64,000 nucleotides of DNA, from NCBI RefSeq assembly GCF_024868665.1, contig NC_079895.1, forward strand, positions 5,792,154-5,856,153, given 5' to 3'. Under the pieces are notes generated by a model that saw nothing but the letters and a program-made list of their open reading frames with translations, was not told where the DNA came from and made no database searches. The number at the start of each line of letters is the position of its first letter. The first letter of the stretch is position 1. Below are positions 1 through 33,400 of the stretch, one piece after another. Source of the stretch: Triplophysa rosa (Eukaryota > Chordata > Actinopteri > Cypriniformes > Nemacheilidae). The translations under genes and the position numbers were made by a program.

Positions 1-635
1 GCATATTGCCTGATTAAAGAAAATTAAAGTAAGCTACTTGGGTCGGTTAATTGCTTAGATAACAAGTTCAAGCTCTTAGCCTCTAGAAAAGCTTGTTTGT
101 TTGGGATTGGAAGAGGAAAAACAAGGGTATTCCGAATCCAGACAGATGCGAAAACTCTGCATTACTGCAAAGGTTTATAGTGTATAAATATTATGTTCGG
201 AAGCTTTATCATTGTCAAGGTTCTTTGAAGCCTCTTAGCTAAATAGATCAGGGGTCAGCAACCTTAGGTGCTCGTGCATAAAATGGCAAACAAAATTTGG
301 GACGAAATTTTAAGTTTCAAAACATCGGAATGGCCATGAAAACAAGCTTAATTGATATCTACTTTTGATTTTGGAGTGAAGCGTGACCCAAACAATTTCG
401 TGAACTTCATCCTAGTATGAACTCATCACAGGTGAAACAAACATGTCTGAATTTCACTTTCTGCCAAGATCTTTGTGTGTGTGTGTGCGTGTATGTATTG
501 AGTCTATGCTCCCGTGTGCCTCAAGTTGTCCAGTGGTCTTGGTTTTCCAAAGTGATTGTGCAGTCTGTCCAGTGCTGTCATAAGACATGCCGTACGTCTC
601 ATCCCCGCCCCCCCTTCACAGCTCTGGAGGGGTTC
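1..635 (-). other. vwc2l 3' UTR/downstream flank
   Basis: This is sequence beyond the vwc2l stop codon. No minus-strand AATAAA (TTTATT on the plus strand) is visible, so the transcript probably ends outside the window. It contains a short TG repeat (473-495). A sequence at about 251 resembles one end of a hAT element (CAGGGGTCAGCAACC), without a recognisable partner end. Confidence 0.5.
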
Positions 636-22470
<21,835 letters not shown>

Positions 22471-22553
22471 CCTTCGCCGCGGCAGTCTCGACGCATTCAA
22501 GGAGAGTGTCTCAGGTCCCTTAAGTGGTCAGTTTCCATGCTGCAAATGTGACA
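22471..22553 (-). promoter_or_regulatory. vwc2l: vwc2l 5' UTR part of the first coding exon, with two upstream ATGs
   Basis: A good acceptor (TTTCCTTTCAG, AG at 22555-22554) marks the likely 5' edge of this exon, so the leader here is about 83 nt. Two out-of-frame ATGs precede the start. One at 22538 opens a 13-codon reading frame that ends with TGA at 22499-22497. The next ATG follows at once at 22496, has weak context (T at -3, C at +4), and opens a frame that overlaps the main start and ends at 22425. Translation of vwc2l may therefore depend on leaky scanning or reinitiation. Confidence 0.6.
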
Positions 22554-23455
22554 CTGAAAGGAAAGAAACGTAAACCCGTAATTGTGCATACATTTTATTT
22601 CGTTTTTTGTTGCAAGAATGGTCACGATCCAGTATAGACTAGGCAGTGGAGCACACTGGTAAGGTATCGTACGTAATTATTTTGTGTAGCTGCTAATATG
22701 TGTTACCTGGACACGGTAAAGTGTTGCCAAAAACACATTTCATCTGTTGTCAGAACAATGCCAGACTATGAAAACTTGATTAGTCAGTAACTACACGTGC
22801 CAATCACTTGTAAAGTTAACCACATATATCGATGAAGAGTTTTCCCACAGACAGTAGGTGTGTTTTCCTCATTGCCTTTATGCGTAGCCTAATGCTGGAT
22901 CATGATGTCAAGACACTACTTTGAAGCATTAAAAGAAACGGGTTTGTTCGGGAACAGTGCACAAAGTATCAGATGTGCTCGACAAAGTTCGCTTGCAAAT
23001 GAATGTCTAATTTGTCGCAAGCCGTCTGTGCGGAATTTGGAGACAACAGGTAGCTAGCTCCCCAGCTCCTTACCATTGCCCGAAGCACTGCAGATAGGTG
23101 TGCAATGACCATGTCCGTAAATTTCTACGCTCTGAATTTCATCTTCTCTAAGAGCCCTGAAGAAACGACACGGTTTCTGTGTCATTAACCAGTGCGTAAT
23201 GGGCTTTGGTCCAAATGCTTTCTCACTCGTGAAAGCAAGAGAAATTTACCATAAAACGGCACTCTGGCAAAGAACGGCGTGAGACTCCGCGCTTAGAAAA
23301 GCATTAGAGCTGCCAGAATAGAGCACTAGTAAGGAAGAGTTTCTTTTTACGATTAAAGATATGCTACCATTGACAATGTATTTGTAATAAAGTGACTGCC
23401 TCTAGTATGGCAACAAACATGAATGCTTAATTAACAGAGACTGGATTAGACTTAC

Positions 23456-24050
23456 CTCGTTGAAATGTCTGGTCTCACTTTATTTTAATCGCTATCAAAC
23501 GAGACAAGTACAGATTCGTGACGTTAAGTAGAAATAAAGATCATTCCATTTAAAGTGTTGGTGCAAAAATGCGCGTACTCCAACAGAACCGATAATCCGT
23601 ACGTCTTTGCGTTAATATTTACAAACGAAAGACGATCAAGCCTCTGCCCCGCTATTTTGCTTCGACTTTGCAGATGCCATATCCAGAAATGTAATTATCC
23701 TTCCCCGATCATTACGTGACCCCTCACAGTGTTGTATGGACAACGAAGCAAAAAAAATCCAAAACTGCTGAAAAATGTACTTCCCTCTTGGGTCGTCTGA
23801 ACATTCTAGTCATCCGCGGCATTTAAATCAACTCCCAAATACTGCAGGTGGAACAGTAACGCCATTTGGTCTTCAGCACCTCTGCTGAAAAAATACGAAA
23901 AATTCCTTCAAGTAATAAGCAAGAATAGATTCGATATCAAAACGTCTCCCCGTGCGAAAGTAAGTTTATCTACATTGGAGATGCTCGCTCCTCACACACT
24001 CCCGCGCACCGTCAGAGCAGACAGAAACACACCGTGAGAGACTGCACTAC
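23456..24050 (-). other. vwc2l: Candidate non-coding first exon and promoter region of vwc2l
   Basis: On the minus strand a consensus donor ACGAG|GTAAGT ends at 23456. It is about 900 bp upstream of the acceptor at 22554, which would give a short first intron with a 5' UTR exon. The upstream end is not determined: I see no convincing TATA box. 24050 is only a rough limit at the moderately GC-rich stretch around 23950-24030. Transcript data would settle it. Confidence 0.35.
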
Positions 24051-24330
24051 GAAGTTGAGTGCGGAAAGGAATGAGAACAGAGGAACGTTTCATCTTCCAT
24101 AGGTCGACTCAATAAGTTCAGCACCGCGGACAGCGCTTGATTCAGCACCGTTGGCACATCACATTCTCTTCGCTTCTCTAAGCATGAACGACGACACGTG
24201 CAACAGGACAGTGACTGAAAATCACAGGAAAACGTACTCTTTACCGACTTGTCCCAGCATATCTTTAAATAAGAAAAAGTCATCAAACAGAAACCTATGG
24301 GTATAGATTGCATTGCGTTTGCTGATTAAT

Positions 24331-27300
24331 TGCAAACCGAAATTGCGGAAATATGGAAAATTGCGGTGCAGAAGACAACCTATAGAGGCCACTGCATTAC
24401 TGTGTTTGATAGCAAGGTGAGTGTGGGCAAAGCAGGCATTATTAATTATAGATCCGAATTAGAACGTGAGTAGAAATTATCCAGATGGATTTTGAACGCA
24501 GATCCGCATAATACAAGCTCTCCACTTTTGTTTGCACTTTTAATACTGTTCACACCCTCATTTCATTAATGGTCGGATCAAAGCAATTAAAACTGCGGTG
24601 TTATTGTTCACATGGTAACTGAGTAATGTTTTTTTTCTCTAGAAGTTCTAACATTAAATTGCGTGATAGTTGTCTTCCAATACGCACATATACTGTACAG
24701 TATGTATTTTCTAAGCACTACAAATGTCTCCCGAGTCTGCTCCCTCACCTAATTATCTTCATGAATGGAACATTCAATTTGATTTCTAAGGCTCATAAAA
24801 ATGGATCCAAACCAAACAAACAATAACATAGGAGAATTAGCTATTGACATAACCATAGTAATTGAAACACTCAAAGGGGCAGTCGTGGCCTAATGGTTAG
24901 GGACTCGTGACCAGAAGGTTGCCGGTTCGATTCCCAGGGCCGGCGGGCAACGACTGAGATGCCCTTGAGCAAGGCACCTTAACCCTACTTGCTCCCCGCT
25001 GCAGTGATAGCTGCCCACTGCTCCGGGTGTACGTGTGTTCACCACTTGCTGTGCGTGTGTTCACTAATCTCTGGATGGGTTAAATGCAGAGGTCACATTT
25101 TGGGTATGGGTCACCATATCTGACTAATAGGTCACTTTCACTTTCACTTTCACATGAAGCATGAAGGATTTGTTGATCAGAACAGGGTCTTCGGTTTGTG
25201 TAGGGTTCATTGCTGAATGAGATTCCTGCAAAACTTCCAAACCACTGATGGCAACCCATCTTAAGCCACATGCTGTTCACATAGCTGTGAAAATCAATAG
25301 AAAGGTATCTAAAGGCCAGGACACATGCTTTGCTTTAAGATGTGAAATTTCAGCTCTAGGTTATCTGCCCCTGAAGATACATTAGGCCTGTTTCAGATGG
25401 GTATGTGTGGGCCAAGCTAAACATGAGAAACTATCTCTTAGAGTCTTCTTCCCAGTGTGACTCTAATCGAATAAGCATAGCTCAGAGGGAGATAGAGTCT
25501 GGAGTGTCTTTGGCTTAACCTTCACTCTGTCTTCCTCTTTTAAACCTCTCTGTAGAAAGTTGGATACATTGACATGCTGATGAACAAAGGGAAGTACTTC
25601 GTATCTAAATGTGAACTGTGCAGTTTGTTCTCTACGGAAAGCCATATTTTCCGGGCACGAAGCGTATGCCTCTTCCATCACGCACTTGTGCTGTGGTCAC
25701 AGATGCCGACACATCCGCGCTGGGCCTCTCAGGGCATCCGTCACATCATTTAAGAATCAACAGTGTCTGACCGCAAGTGATGTCATCACTGCCCGGTAAT
25801 TGGGGCATGTTTTCTCAGTTTCTTGTTCGGAGGGTGTCATCCTCTGTAAACGATCCCATCCTAATTGGACTCAGCCCCTCCTGTGTCGTGAAGGGTTCAA
25901 AGACGGGGTCAAATCCGGGTCATGACTCTCATCACGGAAATCATAACACAAACGTGTGAACTTCTATTAAGCAGTCTGGCAGGAGTCGCTGTGACATCGC
26001 ATGATTTTAATACAACTATGCTTGTGAAACTGGAGTGTGAGGTTCTTCCAAGCTTCAATGGTTAAAAAGGAACCAGGTTTCACTTTTCAAAAAAGTCCTG
26101 AACACTTTTTTAAGTGCCAGCGCTGACGTCCTTTTCTGCAGCGCAGAGCGTCTTTTGAAGTTGAAAAAAGTTCAACTTTTCTGAAAAAAAACCCCCGCCT
26201 ACGTCATGCACCTTTTTCAAAGCTAACCAATGACAAGCGAGTTGCGAGACCTATCGTATCCATAACAACGTGCAAGGATGGTGATTAGTCGAGCAGGAGC
26301 AAGCTCGGAAAAATAAAATGGCGGCCGAAACATCCCTATTCATTCAACTTCAAGCAGCACTCATGTGCGAGACACCGGCGTAAGGTCAAACATCCGTCTA
26401 GCGAGTGTTTACATAGAAAAACAACTAAAATGTACCGCAACGGAATGGAAAAACGCGTTCTGTGGTACTGTGCACCATAACATGAATAAATTATGCACAT
26501 TACTGTTGTAATCTTTTATCCTTTATTGATTTACAGTTTCTTGTTTTTATTGAGGCTGTATTGTTGTTGCTGTATATTCCACTTTATGCTGTTTCTCTTG
26601 TGGATATTATGCAGAGATGTTTTTGTTGTTGCCATTATTGTTGTTTGTGTTTTTAATGTTGTCAGACTGAGAACGGTTATGACCTGCATACTGCACTCAC
26701 AATGAAAGCATTATCTTTCAGAATCAGGCTGCTTGTACATTTAAGTTGAGAACCCAAAGAAAAACGGCAAGTTGCACATTTGGCATTAATATACAGATGT
26801 GTTGGTTATACTGTGCAACAACACTTTTGCTGGGGAAAAGTTTGGATCAGATTTGAGCAGAACTATGAGAGTCCACCTTGTTGACTTCCAGTAATCAAAC
26901 ATGCTGTGTGTTGTCGGAGAGTCAGTAAAGCTATTAACTCTGCAGGGAGTGGAATCGCTGGGGTTGTTACGCCCACCCGTTGGGAAAGATGTGCATCGAC
27001 TCCCTCTAATTCTTGGACGACTTTATAAATGACACTTATATGACTGAAAATCGGCCAGTGGGACGCCAGATTTTACTTTGTGTTAAGGGAGGTCACACTA
27101 TGAACAGGAACAGGAGGACATTAATCATTTAATGTCATTTTGCCTGCCTCTCTGTGGTTCTTTACCGTTGCACAGTTCTGACACTACGGCTATTGCAAAC
27201 CGCGAGTTGCTATCCATTAGCTCTGCTACTGTACCTCGATGATCCATTAGCTCCGCTACATACCCTAAAAATGAAGAATTACTGTATTCACAGTCCTATT

Positions 27301-28390
27301 AACACTAAAACATAAAGGTATGTCATCCATTAGGGTGTTTTCAAATTCAACTTTTATGTGTTTATCTGAGGCTCAGGAGAGTTCAGACTGTTGTCTTGTT
27401 TGTTATGCTTAGAGCGCTAAACAGAGCCTATTTGCGTCTGATCAAATCGCTGCTGAAAGCATCAGGGAACATCCACAGAAACCATTCAGATTCAATTAGC
27501 TAATGGAGGAGTAGCATATTTCCTAAAGCCTTTTTTGCCTTGGCAATGCTTTTCACAGTGAGGTCTTCAACATCGTTATAATGGTTTAGCCATTAGGGCT
27601 CCATTAATAGACTGCTCACAACTTTACAACATTATATTTGGTTAAGGCACTTCATAGTTTCACAATATAAACGGCAGAGTAAGACATGCCTAAGGCCCTT
27701 ACAAAAATAGCTGCGTTGTCTTTTCTTGCATACAGTAGATGTGACTGTTGTCTCGCATGTCTGATGTGAGGTGGTAGCTCCACCTCTTGAATAGAAAATT
27801 AATTGAAGAAGAGTAGAATGATCCTCATTGTTGAGGAAAAATATGACCTCTTGAAATTTCACAGTTCCATGTCTGTCTTCCGTGGCAAATCCAATTCTGT
27901 AACAGAGTCCCTGGAGATGAATGAAAGCCATTCATTACAATTTTCATTATTCACTAGTTTTATGCTTCATTCTAAGTTCACCTTCTGCTGAGAACTTGCT
28001 GTAGACTTTAATAGATTAATAGGAAAGATACATCATTTGACATTCATGACATTCGATATTCACTTGACTTTCTATTTGTTTTACGTTTGCATTGTTGCAA
28101 AGCACAAAACTGTAGAGATCAAAAGACAAAATAGAATTAGAAAAATGATATAAAACAGAAATGCTCATTAATGCTTACAAAAAATGTTAGATTGTTAGTT
28201 GCTAACAATAAAATGCAAATACAATTCATAAAAAATATCTCTTAAGTACTTTCTAAATTACGTACCTCTCCTTTTTTCTCCATTTCTGTGTCTTTCTGTT
28301 TAATGAAATTTTCTGAATTTTTTTTCTTAAAAAATGTGCTTCACAATGCCAAAGAAGAACCATTTTTGTCTGAATGGTTCCATTAAGAAC
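24331..28390. other. Upstream flank of vwc2l with a SINE; otherwise no recognised gene
   Basis: Apart from the tRNA-derived SINE at 24877 I see no gene. 25560-25990 looks unique and GC-balanced and could be regulatory. 26040-26470 resembles repeat DNA (GGAACCAGGTTTCACTTTTC and later CpG-rich text), but I could not define its ends. Confidence 0.6.
24877..25153 (+). repeat. tRNA-derived SINE
   Basis: A pol III A box (TGGCCTAATGG) and B box (GGTTCGATTCC) are about 30 bp apart in a tRNA-like head starting GGGCAGTCGTGGCC. The body carries the teleost SINE signature CCCTTGAGCAAGGCACC and GCTGCCCACTGCTCCGGG. The 3' tail is a short TTTCAC tandem repeat. Full-length and well preserved; it is non-coding and moves by using LINE machinery in trans. 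Confidence 0.85.
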
Positions 28391-28393
28391 CTT

Positions 28394-29968
28394 TAAAGGA
28401 AAAATCAGATGAAAACCCAACTTTTTCTGTGTTTAAGTGCTATAATCGGGTCCCCGGTGCATCTTGCAACCCAGAAAACGTGAAAAAGTTTTGATGAGCC
28501 TTTCCCTGCAAGCATGTGAGAAATCGAGCCGTTCAGATTTCGCTCCGAATGTGACGTCCAAAGCGGATTTTATTATAATGTTACCGCCCCTTAATCTACA
28601 CAGTTCCACCCACCGCGCTCCGCCATTGTTGTTTTCACAAGCGACAGCGGTGTACGTGATGCCATGGCTAAAGTTTGTGGACAACATGCAATGTAGTCGC
28701 TGCACAGAGTCCAAACCTAGGAAGAGACAGGAGTGGATTTATTTTATTTTTAGTGGAAATCCCTCAGAAACCATAAGGAAAAAACCTGCTTGTTTGCGCG
28801 AATCACTTCAAACCGGAGTGCTTTTTAAACCTGGGACAGTACAAGCAGGATTAGCTTCAAAGTTGTTCCTCAAGAGGGATCGAGACCAACTGAACGAGAC
28901 AAAGCTGCCGATGTAAGTAATATTTATCAACAGTCTGAATTGACGTAAATGTACCGTATACAGTTATGCTCAAAAGTTTATACACACCCCTTGCAGAATT
29001 TGGAAAAAGCTGAAACTTTTGGAAAAATAAGAGGATTTTTGAAAATTAAGGTTTATTTTTAATTTAGTCCTGCCCTGAGCAAGTTATTTCACTAAAGAAA
29101 TGTTAACATAAAGTTCACACTAAAGAATAATAACAGAATTTCTAAAAATAGCCCAGGGCAAAAGTTTACACGCCCCTGATTCTTAATACTATATGATGTT
29201 AACTAAACAATCAATGACCGTTTTTATGTTTAGTCATAGTTGTTTAAGGGTTTCATGTTTGTCACGAGTCATTAGACTGTCCACTGATCTTCAAAACAAT
29301 CACCCAGGTCCTCCACAATCTTTGCTTTTTCAGCATTTCTGGATATTTGACTCATGTCCAGCAGTAACTGTATGGTGTTGAGATTCCTCTTTTTACATTG
29401 AAGACAATCAAGAGACTCATACACAACTATTACAATAGATAGAAACATCCAGTGCTGCCCACAAAGTCAACACGATTCATTTAAAGTCAGGTGGGTGTAA
29501 ACCTCTGAAAATGGTTTTGGTGTAAAAAAATATACATTTAATTTCCTGAAAATCTGCAGTGGATTCCGTGGATTTCAGGTAAGCATACACGCACAACGTA
29601 AGCGCATTAGGATGCGCTGTTTGCTGTGACTGATTTTTTTGTCTCCGGACGAATGATTTGAGACGTTTAAGACGAAACTAACCGCAGAGGAATTCAGGAA
29701 ATATCATTTAGCTAAACCATTGCCACTACACGTGTGTTGTGTTGACACGCCGGACGGAAGGGGGGTGGGGTTCGCTGTAACTCATTATCAGTTAAAGAGA
29801 CATGTACCAAAACAGGTTGCTATGAGCATAGCTGTTTTTGACGAGGCAAGAAGGGTTTTGTTTACACAGCCATTGAGTGTTTTTAAGCAAAATATGTTCC
29901 AGACATTCATGAAGACCCTAATAAATCATACCAATTTGTTGAAAGTGCTTGTCTGAGGAGACCTTTAA
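28394..29968 (+). mobile_element. Decayed DNA transposon with THAP-like coding remnant and a nested repeat
   Basis: The left end (TTTAAAGGAAAAATCAGA) and right end (TCTGAGGAGACCTTTAA) are partly matching inverted repeats, and the flanks read like one element. The left third carries a THAP-like zinc-finger remnant. The block 28968-29515, bounded by CAAAAGTTTATACACACCCC and an inverse GGGTGTAAACCTCTGA, looks like a second element inserted into it. THAP domains are typical of P-type transposases, so a P-like origin is a fair inference. Confidence 0.55.
28689..28916 (+). pseudogene. THAP-type zinc finger remnant, frameshifted
   Basis: One frame gives a CxxC start (MQCSRC), then RQEWIYFIF. After a run of six A at about 28779 the homology continues in another frame, with VCANHFKPECFLNLGQY, the typical second half of a THAP C2CH zinc finger. 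In THAP proteins this domain binds DNA. The break, a further stop a few codons later and the absence of any catalytic domain mark it as non-functional. It is a remnant of the surrounding element, not a host gene. Confidence 0.55.
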
Positions 29969-30101
29969 CAAATGAAAAATCTTTCTGTTCCAGAAAAGGT
30001 TATTATTAGAGAAGGGGTCTTTAGATCATAAAAAATCTTATAAGGACCTTCTTTAAGAACCTAAATGGTTCTGTGGCATCACTACCTTTTGTAGCACCTT
30101 T

Positions 30102-30489
30102 TTTAAAGGAGCAATGTGGAGATTTTAGTGACATCTTGCGGCGAGGTTGCGAATTGCAACCAACGGCTCACTTTCCCCTCCCCCTCCCTTTCGAAGAACT
30201 ACGTCGGCTCTCACAAGGACAAAGATGTCATTTTCGCTTCTTTGCTGAAGGAGATAATGTATTTACGAAAAGCGTTCTGTAGAGCAGTTTGTCTGTTTAG
30301 AAACAACATGATGAATTCTATTTAAGGGAACCTGCGGTGTATGTAGATAGAAATAGCTTATTCTAAGGTAACAAAAATAGCGATTCATTATGTAAGGTCT
30401 TTATACACCTCTGAAGACACAGTTATGTATATTACATTGCATTTCTGTAAATAGATCCTCCAAAAAAACAACACGCTGGACCTTTAAGT
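30102..30489 (+). mobile_element. Interspersed repeat, family of the 42.3-kb and 55.1-kb copies
   Basis: It starts TTTAAAGGAGCAATGTGG and ends GGACCTTTAAG. The hallmark interior is TTGCGGCGAGGTTGCGAATT, then TTCGCTTCTTTGC and TCTAAGGTAACAAAAATAGC. Two other copies occur in the window, one interrupted, which makes this intact copy a useful reference. It is non-coding. Confidence 0.75.
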
Positions 30490-33400
30490 GTGTACATGAA
30501 ATATGCTGTTTTACTTTGTTCCAAAAAGTCCATTGCTTTATATTGTCATAGTTTTCTCTCCCTCGTGTCATTCCAAACCCACATTTGTGTGTATTTGTGA
30601 ATGTGTCTCTGTTTGTGAGTGAGTTAGCATGTCAGAGAGAGATTGCCCTCAATCAGTTAGATTCACACAGCCAGCGCTGAAGGTCATTCGTCATGGGTTT
30701 AATGCATTCAATATAATCAGGCCCAATTACAGCTCTCCTGCTGGATACGCACACAAAGCTGTCTAGACCCTCCCATGACAACAGACCCCCTGCTGTCGGC
30801 ACGTTGAATAACTACAAAAAGCAGCACTTTGATGACAGAAACCACATGGTGCTTTACTAAACGACACCAGGTACGGCCCTGTGTCAAAGGTCTTGTAATT
30901 CAACATCTCAACTTTAATTATACAGCTTGTATAATTAATAATAACATCAATATTTAACAAAGTGATTGTGACGACGAGTGACCAAAGGTTATTATTACAG
31001 GGGAGTAATCCTTCTGGTGTAATACTCTGCTCAGATATTGTGTTCGAGTAACATGATCACAAATGATCATATGATTTTAAAACACATATGTCCGGCATAC
31101 TGAGCAACTTGGGTGATATGCATCTGGCAGACACTTTAACCCAAAGAAACATAAATTTTCTATACCCAGCATTTAATTCTTTCCTTTGAAAATGAAATGT
31201 GCATGCTTATGTTTTTTTCACAAGAACAGATAACTTTCATTTTCAGTTTCACTCTGTAACCTTTGAAATTACAAGGGTAAAAATCTGTGATATGTCCCAT
31301 TTAAATGATTTAAAAAATCTATAGTGATAGATAACAGTGATGATTCTAAAAGAAGAGTTTGGTTCCAAAATGAGATAACTCCGTTTTTAGAAATTTTCAA
31401 AAATCATGTTTTTTTTGTGTATTCCAATTAATATCAATGGTTTGTTTTGATCAATTTGGTTGGTTTGTTTTGATTTAAGCCATAATAACTAAAAAAAAAA
31501 ATACAGCTAGCTAACACAATAAAAAACAATAAAAACATGATAGCGTGATAAAAACATGATTTTTCTCTTCAAATATACATACTCGAAAAGTCTGTATTTT
31601 CCCACATCATCCACAGTACTTATGAGTTTATGGTCGGGGTTTAAAGGATCGTTACACACAATGTTAGTCACACTGGGACATAAAGTCTGGATTCTCAAAC
31701 GTCTAATGGGAACAAATAAATCAAACAATTTTTGGCTTTGTCGAATCAGACTTGCAGGGGTCAATCAGACAGTCAGTCCATCCCTCTTCTCTCCAATAAT
31801 GTACTATCACGCTGCCTGCCCGCCGCAGTCGTAATGGGGCAAGAATACAGAACGGTAATTTATAGAGTCATGCTTGAAGCCGGAGATGTGATTTTCGTAC
31901 TGAGACGGAAGAGTGCATTCAAAGTGATGTTTTGCATGCTGAGGCGGACCCGATGACCTCATTAAAACCTGTCAGAGACGGATCAGATGAGGGAAGGTTA
32001 CCGTGGATACGGTGACGCAGTCTGTCTAAAAAGGCCTTGTGATTACTGAGTGAAATATAGCCGCGCTCCCCGTCTATTCTTATTCCACAAAGGCACAAAT
32101 ACGAAAATCTGGAAAGAAAAAGGAGGTGAATCTGTGATGAAGATTTATTCTCTCAGTCATGGTTGTACTGGAGTCGATGAGATGTTGCGATGACCACATG
32201 CTTTTTAAGATGAGCAGACTTACTGCAGTAAATATTGCTCGCTATAGTACAATGACGTCAGTCATAATGTGTAATAAATAAAAATAATAATAATGTAAGT
32301 GTTGTCACAAGCAAAACTTTTCGAATGCACATTTCTGGCATTATGCATGGCTTATCAATTCCAAACAAAAATTCTTCATGTTCTTTTATTTAAGATGATT
32401 ATTATTATACCTTCGTAAAATCACATTTCCAGCTACCAGAACTTTGAGACACGGCACAGGCCCATTACAACAGCATCTACTGTATGTAAAGACTTTCATG
32501 TGACATGAGAACACACTTTTGCAGTCAGAGCTGTGGCACAATGTTGCCCAGAAGACTATGACACAGACATAAAACAGAAATATAGGTTGTGCAGCAGACT
32601 CTCAACACTGCTTGGCCCTTTAGTTTGTTGTCAACATCTTTTCCCGATGTCAAGCACTGTGTCATGTGATCCCTCCCCATAGCAACACAGGCTCTCTGTT
32701 TATCTCTATCTTTCAAAATTGCATTTTCCAAACATGTAGCACTGGTTCTCAACATGTTTAATGAAGATCTCTTCAACATGCAATGCATGCTTTTTTATAC
32801 AAAAAATGTTACATTTTGTATTAGTTTCTAAAAAAATTGCAACAATATTCAAACAACGTTTTCAACATTTACACTAAACATGATTGATTCTAAATATTTG
32901 TTTTTTTTTGTCATCTGTTGCCATAGTTTCATTTAGATATACTGTAGTTAGTTTTACAGTGTGGAATACATTTGCTTATTACGGTTATATAGTTCAGCAC
33001 CTTTTCTTATTTGCATTTAGAAGTGTCGCTTTTTTGCCTTGCTGTCCCCAACCAGAACAGATCTGTGACTTATTTTGGGGCAGTAAAGAACCACCAATAT
33101 ATAGATCTATAGATAGTCACTTTATGATATGAATCTAACATCGTATCACGTTTACCTCTTAGGTGAAACATTCATAGGCTAAATCTATTATTAGCTACAC
33201 AGTTGGAAAATCAATATAATTACAGCGGCCATGTTTACTGCCAAAGCAGGTGAGAGGACCCACGTCTTCTCAGTCCATCTCAGTTTCCAGCTGGGCTCAA
33301 TCGCTGAGCCGTAACCTCTTACTCTTTGCTTACAGTCTTGCATGCAGTTCTGAATGTGAGTCATGCTCAGGGACAGTCTGGTTGAATCGTCCCGACAGTG

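Noticed and set aside
22480..22500. An N-terminal extension of vwc2l starting at 22500
   Set aside because: The codon at 22500 is TTG, not ATG; no in-frame ATG exists upstream before a stop.
24877..25153. A tRNA gene with A and B boxes
   Set aside because: The head does not close into a cloverleaf and is fused to a SINE body with a short tandem tail.
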